Of a stretch of DNA of 64,000 nucleotides, positions 38,661-50,560 are shown one piece after another. The notes below the pieces were generated by a model. The model was not told the origin of the DNA. It made no database searches and saw nothing but the letters and a program-made list of their open reading frames with translations. A program made the position numbers and the translations under genes. The stretch lies in assembly GCA_037951165.1 (NCBI GenBank), contig JBBDHG010000452.1, forward strand, positions 1 to 64,000. Direction: 5' to 3'. The stretch is from Lophius americanus. Lineage: Eukaryota > Chordata > Actinopteri > Lophiiformes > Lophiidae. Within the stretch, counting starts at the first letter, position 1. Each line of letters begins with the position of its first letter.

Positions 38661-40060
38661 TTCTGAAATCATAAACTTTGTAATTTTGGCCTTGTCTCTC
38701 TGAGGTAAGTCTGTTTTTGAAAAAATGTGTCAATTTGCTCCAAAAGCACTTAGAAGCAGGTTTCAAGCTAGATATAATAAGCTTTGCTTTAACATGAAGT
38801 AATACAAGGTTATTACTAACTTTAATTTTTTTAGCTGAAATCATAAACTTTGTAATCTTGGCCTTGTCTCTCTGAGGTAAGTCTGTTTTTGCAAACATGT
38901 GTAAATTTGCTCCAAAAGCACTTAGAAACAGGTTTCAAGCTAGATATAATAAGATTTTCTTTAATATGAAGGAATATAAGGTTATTTCTAACTTTCATTT
39001 TTTTTAGCTGAAGTCATAAACTTTTTAATTTTGGCCTTGTCTCTCTCAGGTAAGTCTGTTTTGGCAAACATGTGTCAATTTGCTCCAAAAGCACTTAGAA
39101 GCAGGTTTCAACACTAGATATAATAAGATTTTCTTTAATATGAAGTAATACAAGGTTATTACTAACTTTAATTTTTTTAGTTGAAATCATAAACTTTGTA
39201 ATTTTTGCCTTGTCTCTCTGAGGTAAGTCTGTTTTTGAAAAAATGTGTCAATTTGCTCCAAAAGCACTTAGAAGCAGGTTTCAAGCTAGATATAATAAGA
39301 TTTGCTTTAATATGAAGTAATACAAGGTTATTACTAACTTTAATTTTTTTAGCTGAAATCATAAACTTTGTAATTTTGGCCTTTTGGGTCTCTGAGGTAA
39401 GTCTGTTTTTGCAAATCTGTCAATTTGCTCCAAAAGCACTTAGAAGCAGGTTTCAACACTAGATATAATAAGATTTGCTTTAATATGAAGTAATACAAGG
39501 TTATTAGTAACTTTCATTTTTTTAGTTGAAATCATAAACTTTGTAATTTTGGCCTTGTCTCTCTGAGGTAAGTCTGTTTTTGCAAACATGTGTTAATTTG
39601 CCGCAAAAGGACTTAGAAGCAGGTTTAAAGCTAGATATAATAAGATCTGCTTTAACATGAAGTAATACAAGGTTATTACTATCTTTAATTTTTTTAGCTG
39701 AAATCATAAACTTTGTAATTTTGGCCTTGTCTCTCTGAGGTAAGTCTGTTTTTGCAAACATGTGTCAATTTGCTCCAAAAGCACTTAGAAGCAGGTTTCA
39801 ACACTAGATATAATAAGATTTGCTTTAATATGAAGTAATACAAGGTTATTACTAACTTTCATTTTTTTAGTTGAAATCCTAAACTTTGTAATTTTGGCCT
39901 TGTCTCTCATAGGTAAGTCTGTTTTTGAAAAAATGTGTCAATTTGCTCCAAAAGCACTTAGAAGCAGGTTTCAAGCTAGATATAATAAGATTTGCTTTAA
40001 CATGAAGTAATACAAGGTTATTACTAACTTTAATTTTTTTAGCTGAAATCATAAACTTTG
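37075..40060 (+). repeat. HOR: 1722-bp unit (10 monomers), one full and one partial copy
   Basis: Copy 1 is about 37075-38796 and copy 2 about 38797-40060. Shared marks include TAATCTTGG (37132 and 38854), GTCATAAACTTTTTAA, TTTTTGCC, TTAGTAAC and GTGTTAATTTGCCGC. Copy 2 ends in monomers with ATCCTAAAC and GTAAGTCTTTTTTTG that match 33.15-33.5 kb, so its right end has been swapped. Confidence 0.75.
38315..38998 (+). repeat. Tandem dimer duplication (342 bp) with a junction deletion
   Basis: Units are about 38315-38656 and 38657-38998. Both end with the otherwise absent GGTTATTTCTAAC (38638 and 38980), showing the duplication is recent. At the join the T tract runs straight into CTGAAATC (about 38653-38668), losing the usual TAG. 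The unit is therefore 342 bp instead of about 345 bp. Confidence 0.82.
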
Positions 40061-40989
40061 TAATTTTGGCCTTGTCTCTCTGAGGTAAGTCTTTTTTTGA
40101 AAAAATGTGTCAATTTGCTCCAAAAGCACTTAGAAGCAGGTTTCAAGCTAGATATAATAAGCTTTGCTTTAATATGAAGTAATACAAGGTTATTACTAAC
40201 TTTAATTTTTTTAGCTGAAATCATAAACTTTGTAATTTTGGCCTTTTGGGTCTCTGAGTTAAGTCTGTTTTTGCAAATCTGTCAATTTGCTCCAAAAGCA
40301 CTTAGAAGCAGGTTTCAAGCTAGATATAATAAGATTTGCTTTAATATGAAGTAATACAAGGTTATTACTAACTTTAATTTTTTTAGCTGAAATCATAAAC
40401 TTTGTAATTTTGGCCTTTTGGGTCTCTGAGGTAAGTCTGTTTTTGCAAATCTGTCAATTTGCTCCAAAAGCACTTAGAAGCAGGTTTCAACACTAGATAT
40501 AATAAGATTTGCTTTAATATGAAGTAATACAAGGTTATTACTAACTTTCATTTTTTTAGTTGAAATCATAAACTTTGTAATTTTGGCCTTGTCTCTCTGA
40601 GGTAAGTCGGTTTTTGCAAACATGTGTTAATTTGCCGCAAAAGGACTTAGAAGCAGGTTTCAAGCTAGATATAATAAGATCTGCTTTAACATGAAGTAAT
40701 ACAAGGTTATTACTATCTTTAATTTTTTTAGCTGAAATCATAAACTTTGTAATTTTGGCCTTGTCTCTCTGAGGTAAGTCTGTTTTTGCAAACATGTGTC
40801 AATTTGCTCCAAAAGCACTTAGAAGCAGGTTTCAACACTAGATATAATAAGATTTGCTTTAATATGAAGTAATACAAGGTTATTACTAACTTTAATTTTT
40901 TTAGTTGAAATCATAAACTTTGTAATTTTGGCCTTGTCTCTCATAGGTAAGTCTGTTTTTGAAAAAATGTGTCAATTTGCTCCAAAAGC

Positions 40990-43900
40990 ACTTAGAAGCA
41001 GGTTTCAAGCTAGATATAATAAGATTTGCTTTAATATGAAGTAATACAAGGTTATTACTAACTTTAATTTTTTTAGCTGAAATCATAAACTTTGTAATTT
41101 TGGCCTTTTGGGTCTCTGAGGTAAGTCTGTTTTTGCAAATCTGTCAATTTGCTCCAAAAGCACTTAGAAGCAGGTTTCAACACTAGATATAATAAGATTT
41201 GCTTTAATATGAAGCAATACAAGGTTATTAGTAACTTTCATTTTTTTAGTTGAAATCATGAACTTTGTAATTTTGGCCTTGTCTCTCTGAGGTAAGTCGG
41301 TTTTTGCAAAAATGTGTTAATTTGCCGCAAAAGGACTTAGAAGCAGGTTTCAAGCTAGATATAATAAGATCTGCTTTAACATGAAGTAATACAAGGTTAT
41401 TACTATCTTTAATTTTTTTAGCTGAAATCATAAACTTTGTAATTTTGGCCTTGTCTCTCTGAGGTAAGTCTGTTTTTGCAAACATGTGTCAATTTGCTCC
41501 AAAAGCACTTAGAAGCAGGTTTCAACACTAGATATAATAAGATTTGCTTTAATATGAAGTAATACAAGGTTATTACTAACTTTCATTTTTTTAGTTGAAA
41601 TCATAAACTTTGTAATTTTGGCCTTGTCTCTCATAGGTAAGTCTGTTTTTGAAAAAATGTGTCAATTTGCTCCAAAAGCACTTAGAAGCAGGTTTCAAGC
41701 TAGATATAATAAGATTTGTTTTAACATGAAGTAATACAAGGTTATTACTAACTTTCATTTTTTTAGTTGAAATCATAAACTTTGTAATTTTGGCCTTGTC
41801 TCTCATAGGTAAGTCTGTTTTTGAAAAAATGTGTCAATTTGCTCCAAAAGCACTTAGAAGCAGGTTTCAAGCTAGATATAATAAGATTTGTTTTAACATG
41901 AAGTAATACAAGGTTATTACTAACTTTCATTTTTTTAGCTGAAATCATAAACTTTGTAATTTTGGCCTTGTCTCTCTGAGGTAAGTCTGTTTTTGCAAAC
42001 ATGTGTAAATTTGCTCCAAAAGCACTTAGAAACAGGTTTCAAGCTAGATATAATAAGATTTTCTTTAATATGAAGGAATATAAGGTTATTACTAACTTTC
42101 ATTTTTTTTAGCTGAAGTCATAAACTTTTTAATTTTTGCCTTGTCTCTCTGAGGTAAGTCTGTTTTTGAAAAAATGTGTCAATTTGCTCCAAAAGCACTT
42201 AGAAGCAGGTTTCAAGCTAGATATAATAAGATTTGCTTTAATATGAAGTAATACAAGGTTATTACTAACTTTAATTTTTTTAGCTGAAATCATAAACTTT
42301 GTAATTTTGGCCTTTTGGGTCTCTGAGTTAAGTCTGTTTTTGCAAATCTGTCAATTTGCTCCAAAAGCACTTAGAAGCAGGTTTCAAGCTAGATATAATA
42401 AGATTTGCTTTAATATGAAGTAATACAAGGTTATTACTAACTTTAATTTTTTTAGCTGAAATCATAAACTTTGTAATTTTGGCCTTTTGGGTCTCTGAGG
42501 TAAGTCTGTTTTTGCAAATCTGTCAATTTGCTCCAAAAGCACTTAGAAGCAGGTTTCAACACTAGATATAATAAGATTTGCTTTAATATGAAGCAATACA
42601 AGGTTATTAGTAACTTTCATTTTTTTAGTTGAAATCATGAACTTTGTAATTTTGGCCTTGTCTCTCTGAGGTAAGTCGGTTTTTGCAAAAATGTGTTAAT
42701 TTGCCGCAAAAGGACTTAGAAGCAGGTTTCAAGCTAGATATAATAAGATCTGCTTTAACATGAAGTAATACAAGGTTATTACTATCTTTAATTTTTTTAG
42801 CTGAAATCATAAACTTTGTAATTTTGGCCTTGTCTCTCTGAGGTAAGTCTGTTTTTGCAAACATGTGTCAATTTGCTCCAAAAGCACTTAGAAGCAGGTT
42901 TCAACACTAGATATAATAAGATTTGCTTTAATATGAAGTAATACAAGGTTATTACTAACTTTCATTTTTTTAGTTGAAATCATAAACTTTGTAATTTTGG
43001 CCTTGTCTCTCATAGGTAAGTCTGTTTTTGAAAAAATGTGTCAATTTGCTCCAAAAGCACTTAGAAGCAGGTTTCAAGCTAGATATAATAAGATTTGTTT
43101 TAACATGAAGTAATACAAGGTTATTACTAACTTTCATTTTTTTAGTTGAAATCATAAACTTTGTAATTTTGGCCTTGTCTCTCATAGGTAAGTCTGTTTT
43201 TGAAAAAATGTGTCAATTTGCTCCAAAAGCACTTAGAAGCAGGTTTCAAGCTAGATATAATAAGATTTGTTTTAACATGAAGTAATACAAGGTTATTACT
43301 AACTTTCATTTTTTTAGCTGAAATCATAAACTTTGTAATTTTGGCCTTGTCTCTCTGAGGTAAGTCTGTTTTTGCAAACATGTGTAAATTTGCTCCAAAA
43401 GCACTTAGAAACAGGTTTCAAGCTAGATATAATAAGATTTTCTTTAATATGAAGGAATATAAGGTTATTACTAACTTTCATTTTTTTTAGCTGAAGTCAT
43501 AAACTTTTTAATTTTTGCCTTGTCTCTCTGAGGTAAGTCTGTTTTTGAAAAAATGTGTCAATTTGCTCCAAAAGCACTTAGAAGCAGGTTTCAAGCTAGA
43601 TATAATAAGATTTGCTTTAATATGAAGTAATACAAGGTTATTACTAACTTTAATTTTTTTAGCTGAAATCATAAACTTTGTAATTTTGGCCTTTTGGGTC
43701 TCTGAGTTAAGTCTGTTTTTGCAAATCTGTCAATTTGCTCCAAAAGCACTTAGAAGCAGGTTTCAAGCTAGATATAATAAGATTTGCTTTAATATGAAGT
43801 AATACAAGGTTATTACTAACTTTAATTTTTTTAGCTGAAATCATAAACTTTGTAATTTTGGCCTTTTGGGTCTCTGAGGTAAGTCTGTTTTTGCAAATCT

Positions 43901-44640
43901 GTCAATTTGCTCCAAAAGCACTTAGAAGCAGGTTTCAACACTAGATATAATAAGATTTGCTTTAATATGAAGTAATACAAGGTTATTACTAACTTTCATT
44001 TTTTTAGTTGAAATCATAAACTTTGTAATTTTGGCCTTGTCTCTCTGAGGTAAGTCGGTTTTTGCAAACATGTGTTAATTTGCCGCAAAAGGACTTAGAA
44101 GCAGGTTTCAAGCTAGATATAATAAGATCTGCTTTAACATGAAGTAATACAAGGTTATTACTATCTTTAATTTTTTTAGCTGAAATCATAAACTTTGTAA
44201 TTTTGGCCTTGTCTCTCTGAGGTAAGTCTGTTTTTGCAAACATGTGTCAATTTGCTCCAAAAGCACTTAGAAGCAGGTTTCAACACTAGATATAATAAGA
44301 TTTGCTTTAATATGAAGTAATACAAGGTTATTACTAACTTTCATTTTTTTAGTTGAAATCATAAACTTTGTAATTTTGGCCTTGTCTCTCATAGTTAAGT
44401 CTGTTTTTGAAAAAATGTGTCAATTTGCTCCAAAAGCACTTAGAAGCAGGTTTCAAGCTAGATATAATAAGATTTGTTTTAACATGAAGTAATACAAGGT
44501 TATTACTAACTTTCATTTTTTTAGTTGAAATCATAAACTTTGTAATTTTGGCCTTGTCTCTCATAGGTAAGTCTGTTTTTGAAAAAATGTGTCAATTTGC
44601 TCCAAAAGCACTTAGAAGCAGGTTTCAAGCTAGATATAAT
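40990..44640 (+). repeat. HOR: 1379-bp unit (8 monomers), two full copies and one partial copy
   Basis: Copies are about 40990-42368, 42369-43747 and 43748-44640. Copies 1 and 2 appear identical where they overlap, including GAAGCAATAC, ATCATGAAC, GTAAGTCGG, CAAAAATGTGTTAATTTGCCGC and the identical GTTTTAAC monomer pair. Copy 3 differs at a few sites (GAAGTAATAC, ATCATAAAC, ATAGTTAAG) and ends at TTTAATGTGAAG, about 44652. Confidence 0.87.
41595..41938 (+). repeat. Two consecutive identical 172-bp monomers of the CTCATAGG class
   Basis: Monomers 41595-41766 and 41767-41938 read identically base for base. Both carry CTCTCATAGGTAAG, GAAAAAATGTGTC, CAAGCTAG and the rare GATTTGTTTTAAC. Neighbouring monomers in the array usually differ at many sites, so this pair is a very recent single-unit duplication. 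It then spread with the 8-mer HOR to about 42.97-43.32 kb and, with one changed donor (ATAGTTAAG), to about 44.35 kb. Confidence 0.85.
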
Positions 44641-45689
44641 AAGATTTGCTTTAATGTGAAGTAATACAAGGTTATTAGTAACTTTCATTTTTTTAGTTGA
44701 AATCGTAAACTTTGTAATTTTGGCCTTGTCTCTCTGAGGTAAGTCTGTTTTTGCAAACATGTGTCAATTTGCTCCAAAAAAACTTAGAAGCAGGTTTCAA
44801 CATTAGATATAATAAGATTTGCTTTAATATGAAGGAATACAAGGTTATTACTAACTTTCATTTTTTTAGTTGAAATCATAAACTTTGTAATTTTTGTCTT
44901 GTCTCTCTGAGGTAAGTCTGTTTTTGAAAAAATGTGTCAATTTGCTCCAAAAGCACTTAGAAGCAGGTTTCAAGCTAGATATAATAAGATTTGGTTTAAC
45001 ATGAAGTAATACAAGGTTATTACTAACTTTAATTTTTTTAGTTGAAATCATACACTTTGTAATTTTGGCCTTTTGGGTCTCTGAGGTAAGTCTGTTATTG
45101 CAAACCTGTCAATTTGCTCCAAAAGCACTTAGAAGCAGGTTTCAACACTAGATATAATAAGATTTTCTTTAATATGAAGGAATACAAGGTTATTACTAAC
45201 TTTAAATTTTTTAGCTGAATTCATAAACTTTATAATTTTGGCCTTGTCTCTCTGAGGTAAGTCTGTTTTTGCAAACATGTGTCAATTTGCTCCAAAAAGC
45301 ACTTAGAAGCAGGTTTCAAGCTAGATATAATGAGATTTGCTTTAATATGAAGGAATATAAGGTTATTACTAACTTTCATTATTTTAGCTGAAATCATAAA
45401 CTTTGTAGTTTTGGCCTTGTCTCTCTGAGGTAAGTCTGTTTTTGCAAACATGTGTCAATTTGCTGCAAAAGGACTTAGAAGCAGGTTTCAAGCTAGGTAT
45501 AATAAGATCTGCTTTAACATGAAGTAATACAAGGTTATTACTATCTTTAATTTTTTTAGCTGAAATCATAAACTTTGTAATTTTGGCCTTGTCTCTCTGA
45601 GGTAAGTCTGTTTTTGCAAACATGTGTCAATTTGCTCCAAAAGCACTTAGAAGCAGGTTTCAACACTAGATATAATAAGATTTGCTTTA
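44641..45689 (+). repeat. Transitional segment with no clear tandem HOR
   Basis: It contains ATCGTAAAC (about 44702), CCAAAAAAACTTAG (about 44775), CAACATTAG (about 44800), GATTTGGTTT (about 44990), the first TTTAAATTTTTTAGCTGAATTC monomer (about 45200), GCTCCAAAAAGC with one extra A (about 45292), TAATGAGATTT (about 45328) and CTAGGTATAAT (about 45494). Private changes are denser here than in the adjacent 8-mer block. Confidence 0.55.
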
Positions 45690-48600
45690 ACATGAAGTAA
45701 TACAAGGTTATTACTAACTTTAATTTTTTTAGCTGAAATCACAAACTTTGTAATTTTGGCCTTGTCTCTCTGATGTAAGTCTATTTTTGAAAAAATGTGT
45801 CAATTTGCTCCAAAAGCACTTAGAAGAAGGTTTCAAGCTAGATATAATAAGCTTTGCTTTAACATGAAGTAATACAAGGTTATTACTAACTTTAATTTTT
45901 TTAGCTGAAATCATAAACTTTGTAATTTTGGCCTTGTCTCTCTGAGGTAAATCTGTTTTTGCAAACATGTGTCAATTTGCTCCAAAAGCACTTAGAAACA
46001 GGTTTCAAGCTAGATATAATAAGATTTTCTTTAATATGAAGGAATACAAGGTTATTACTAACTTTCATTTTTTTTAGCTGAAGTCATAGACTTTGTAATT
46101 TTGGCCTTTTGGGTCTCTGAGGTAAGTCTGTTTTTGCAAACCTGTCAATTTGCTCCAAAAGCACTTAGAAGCAGGTTTCAACACTAGATATAATAAGATT
46201 TTCTTTAATATGAAGTAATACAAGGTTATTACTAACCTTCATTTTTTTAGCTGAAATCATAAACTTTGTAATTTTGGCCTTGTCTCTCTGAGGTAAGTCT
46301 GTTTTTGCAAACATGTGTCAATTTGCTCCAAAAGCACTTAGAAACAGGTTTCAAGCTAGATATAATAAGATTTGCTTTAATATGAAGGAATACAGGGTTA
46401 TTACTAACTTTCTTTTTTTTTAGCTGAAGTCATAAACTTTTTAATTTTGGCCTTTTGGGTCTCTGAGGTAAGTCTGTTTTTGCAAACCTGTCAATTTGCT
46501 CCAAAAGCACTTAGAAGCAGGTTTCAACACTAGATATAATAAGATTTGCTTTAATATGTAGGAATATAAAGTTATTACTAACTTTCATTTTTTTTAGATG
46601 AAGTCATAAACTTTTTAATTTTGGCCTTGTCTCTCTCAGGTAAGTCTGTTTTGGCAAACATGTGTTAATTTGCTCCAAAAGCACTTAGAAGCAGGTTTCA
46701 ACACTAGATATAATAAGATTTGCTTTAATATGAAGTAATACAAGGTTATTACTAACTTTAATTTTTTTAGTTGAAATCATAAACTTTGTAATTTTTGCCT
46801 TGTCTCTCTGAGGTAAGTCTGTTTTTGAAAAAATGTGTCAATTTGCTCCAAAAGCACTTAGAAGCAGGTTTCAAGCTAGATATAATAAGATTTGCTTTAA
46901 TATGAAGTAATACAAGGTTATTACTAACTTTCATTTTTTTAGTTGAAATCATAAACTTTGTAATTTTGGCCTTGTCTCTCTGAGGTAAGTCTGTTTTTGC
47001 AAACATGTGTCAATTTGCTCCAAAAGCACTTAGAAGCAGGTTTCAACACTAGATATAATAAGATTTGCTTTAATATGAAGTAATACAAGGTTATTACTAA
47101 CTTTCATTTTTTTAGTTGAAATCATAAACTTTGTAATTTTGGCCTTGTCTCTCATAGGTAAGTCTGTTTTTGAAAAAATGTGTCAATTTGCTCCAAAAGC
47201 ACTTAGAAGCAGGTTTCAAGCTAGATATAATAAGATTTGTTTTAACATGAAGTAATACAAGGTTATTACTAACTTTAATTTTTTTAGCTGAAATCATAAA
47301 CTTTGTAATTTTGGCCTTGTCTCTCTGAGGTAAGTCTTTTTTTGAAAAAATGTGTCAATTTGCTCCAAAAGCACTTAGAAGCAGGTTTCAAGCTAGATAT
47401 AATAAGATTTGCTTTAACATGAAGTAATACAAGGTTATTACTAACTTTAATTTTTTTAGCTGAAATCACAAACTTTGTAATTTTGGCCTTGTCTCTCTGA
47501 TGTAAGTCTATTTTTGAAAAAATGTGTCAATTTGCTCCAAAAGCACTTAGAAGAAGGTTTCAAGCTAGATATAATAAGCTTTGCTTTAACATGAAGTAAT
47601 ACAAGGTTATTACTAACTTTAATTTTTTTAGCTGAAATCATAAACTTTGTAATTTTGGCCTTGTCTCTCTGAGGTAAATCTGTTTTTGCAAACATGTGTC
47701 AATTTGCTCCAAAAGCACTTAGAAACAGGTTTCAAGCTAGATATAATAAGATTTTCTTTAATATGAAGGAATACAAGGTTATTACTAACTTTCATTTTTT
47801 TTAGCTGAAGTCATAGACTTTGTAATTTTGGCCTTTTGGGTCTCTGAGGTAAGTCTGTTTTTGCAAACCTGTCAATTTGCTCCAAAAGCACTTAGAAGCA
47901 GGTTTCAACACTAGATATAATAAGATTTTCTTTAATATGAAGTAATACAAGGTTATTACTAACCTTCATTTTTTTAGCTGAAATCATAAACTTTGTAATT
48001 TTGGCCTTGTCTCTCTGAGGTAAGTCTGTTTTTGCAAACATGTGTCAATTTGCTCCAAAAGCACTTAGAAACAGGTTTCAAGCTAGATATAATAAGATTT
48101 GCTTTAATATGAAGGAATACAGGGTTATTACTAACTTTCTTTTTTTTTAGCTGAAGTCATAAACTTTTTAATTTTGGCCTTTTGGGTCTCTGAGGTAAGT
48201 CTGTTTTTAAAACCTGTCAATTTGCTCCAAAAGCACTTAGAAGCAGGTTTCAACACTAGATATAATAAGATTTGCTTTAATATGAAGGAATATAAAGTTA
48301 TTACTAACTTTCATTTTTTTTAGATGAAGTCATAAACTTTTTAATTTTGGCCTTGTCTCTCTCAGGTAAGTCTGTTTTGGCAATCATGTGTTAATTTGCT
48401 CCAAAAGCACTTAGAAGCAGGTTTCAACGCTAGATATAATAAGATTTGCTTTAATATGAAGTAATACAAGGTTATTACTAACTTTAATTTTTTTAGTTGA
48501 AATCACAAACTTTGTAATTTTTGCCTTGTCTCTCTGATGTAAGTCTATTTTTGAAAAAATGTGTCAATTTGCTCCAAAAGCACTTAGAAGAAGGTTTCAA

Positions 48601-49100
48601 GCTAGATATAATAAGCTTTGCTTTAACATGAAGTAATACAAGGTTATTACTAACTTTAATTTTTTTAGCTGAAATCATAAACTTTGTAATTTTGGCCTTG
48701 TCTCTCTGAGGTAAGTCTGTTTTTGCAAACATGTGTCAATTTGCTCCAAAAGCACTTAGAAGCAGGTTTCAACACTAGATATAATAAGATTTGCTTTAAT
48801 ATGAAGTAATACAAGGTTATTACTAACTTTCATTTTTTTAGTTGAAATCATAAACTTTGTAATTTTGGCCTTGTCTCTCATAGGTAAGTCTGTTTTTGAA
48901 AAAATGTGTCAATTTGCTCCAAAAGCACTTAGAAGCAGGTTTCAAGCTAGATATAATAAGATTTGTTTTAACATGAAGTAATACAAGGTTATTACTAACT
49001 TTAATTTTTTTAGCTGAAATCATAAACTTTGTAATTTTGGCCTTGTCTCTCTGAGGTAAGTCTTTTTTTGAAAAAATGTGTCAATTTGCTCCAAAAGCAT
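45690..49100 (+). repeat. HOR: two tandem 1726-bp units (10 monomers each)
   Basis: Units are about 45690-47415 and 47416-49100. Shared marks are ATCACAAAC/GATGTAAGTCTATTTTTG (45740 and 47467), GAGGTAAATC (45944 and 47671), GTCATAGAC, CTAACCTTC, TACAGGGTTATT, TTTAGATGAAGTC and GTGTTAATTTGCTCC. Copy 1 has ATATGTAGG at about 46556. Copy 2 has GTTTTTAAAACC at about 48200, CAATCATG at about 48380 and CAACGCTAG at about 48425. The monomer at 48490-48660 is a mosaic. Confidence 0.8.
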
Positions 49101-49549
49101 ATGAAGCAGGTTTCAACACTAGATATAATAAGATTTTCTTTAATATGAAGGAATACAAGGTTATTACTATCTTTAATTTTTTTAGCTGAAATCATAAACT
49201 TTGTAATTTTGGCCTTGTCTCTCTGAGGTAAGTCTGTTTTTGCAAACATGTGTCAATTTCCTCCAAAAGCACTTAGAAGCAGGTTTCAACACTAGATATA
49301 ATAAGATTTGCTTTAATATGAAGTAATACAAGGTTATTACTAACTTTCATTTTTTTAGTTGAAATCATAAACTTTGTAATTTTGGCCTTGTCTCTCTGAG
49401 GTAAGTCTGTTTTTGAAAAAAATTTGTCAATTTGCTCCAAAAGCACTTAGAAAGAGGTTTCAAGCTAGAAATAATAAGATTTGCTTTAACATGAAGTAAT
49501 ACAAGGTTATTACTAACTTTAATTTTTTTAGCTGAAATCATAAACTTTG
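49101..49549 (+). repeat. Junction segment within the 10-mer block
   Basis: It starts at an abnormal AAAAGCATATGAAGC (about 49094-49108), which replaces AAAAGCACTTAGAAGC and is 1 bp shorter. It then carries TACTATC, CAATTTCCTCC (about 49255), an AAAGAGG monomer with one extra A at about 49420 and CTAGAAATAAT at about 49466. It looks like about 2.5 monomers captured from another part of the array. Confidence 0.6.
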
Positions 49550-50560
49550 TAATTTTGGCCTTGTCTCTCTGAGGTAAATCTGTTTTTGCAAACATGTGTC
49601 AATTTGCTCCAAAAGCACTTAGAAACAGGTTTCAAGCTAGATATAATAAGATTTTCTTTAATATGAAGGAATACAAGGTTATTACTAACTTTCATTTTTT
49701 TTAGCTGAAGTCATAGACTTTGTAATTTTGGCCTTTTGGGTCTCTGATGTAAGTCTGTTTTTGCAAACCTGTCAATTTGCTCCAAAAGCACTTAGAAGCA
49801 GGTTTCAACACTAGATATAATAAGATTTTCTTTAATATGAAGTAATACAAGGTTATTACTAACCTTCATTTTTTTAGCTGAAATCATAAACTTTGTAATT
49901 TTGGCCTTGTCTCTCTGAGGTAAGTCTGTTTTTGCAAACATGTGTCAATTTGCTCCAAAAGCACTTAGAAACAGGTTTCAAGCTAGATATAATAAGATTT
50001 GCTTTAATATGAAGGAATACAGGGTTATTACTAACTTTCTTTTTTTTTAGCTGAAGTCATAAACTTTTTAATTTTGGCCTTTTGGGTCTCTGAGGTAAGT
50101 CTGTTTTTGCAAACCTGTCAATTTGCTCCAAAAGCACTTAGAAGCAGGTTTCAACACTAGATATAATAAGATTTGCTTTAATATGAAGGAATATAAAGTT
50201 ATTACTAACTTTCATTTTTTTTAGATGAAGTCATAAACTTTTTAATTTTGGCCTTGTCTCTCTCAGGTAAGTCTGTTTTGGCAAACATGTGTTAATTTGC
50301 TCCAAAAGCACTTAGAAGCAGGTTTCAACACTAGATATAATAAGATTTGCTTTAATATGAAGTAATACAAGGTTATTACTAACTTTAATTTTTTTAGTTG
50401 AAATCATAAACTTTGTAATTTTTGCCTTGTCTCTCTGAGGTAAGTCTGTTTTTGAAAAAATGTGTCAATTTGCTCCAAAAGCACTTAGAAGCAGGTTTCA
50501 AGCTAGATATAATAAGATTTGCTTTAATATGAAGTAATACAAGGTTATTACTAACTTTAA
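49550..50560 (+). repeat. Third, partial copy of the 1726-bp HOR
   Basis: It matches 45920-46933 at offset 3627 (21 monomers). It includes GAGGTAAATC (49571), GTCATAGAC, CTAACCTTC, TACAGGGTTATT, TTTAGATGAAGTC and the TTTTTGCC monomer at about 50394. CTGATGTAAG at about 49744 is private. It ends where the sequence changes to GGGT/CAAATCTG monomers at about 50580. Confidence 0.72.
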
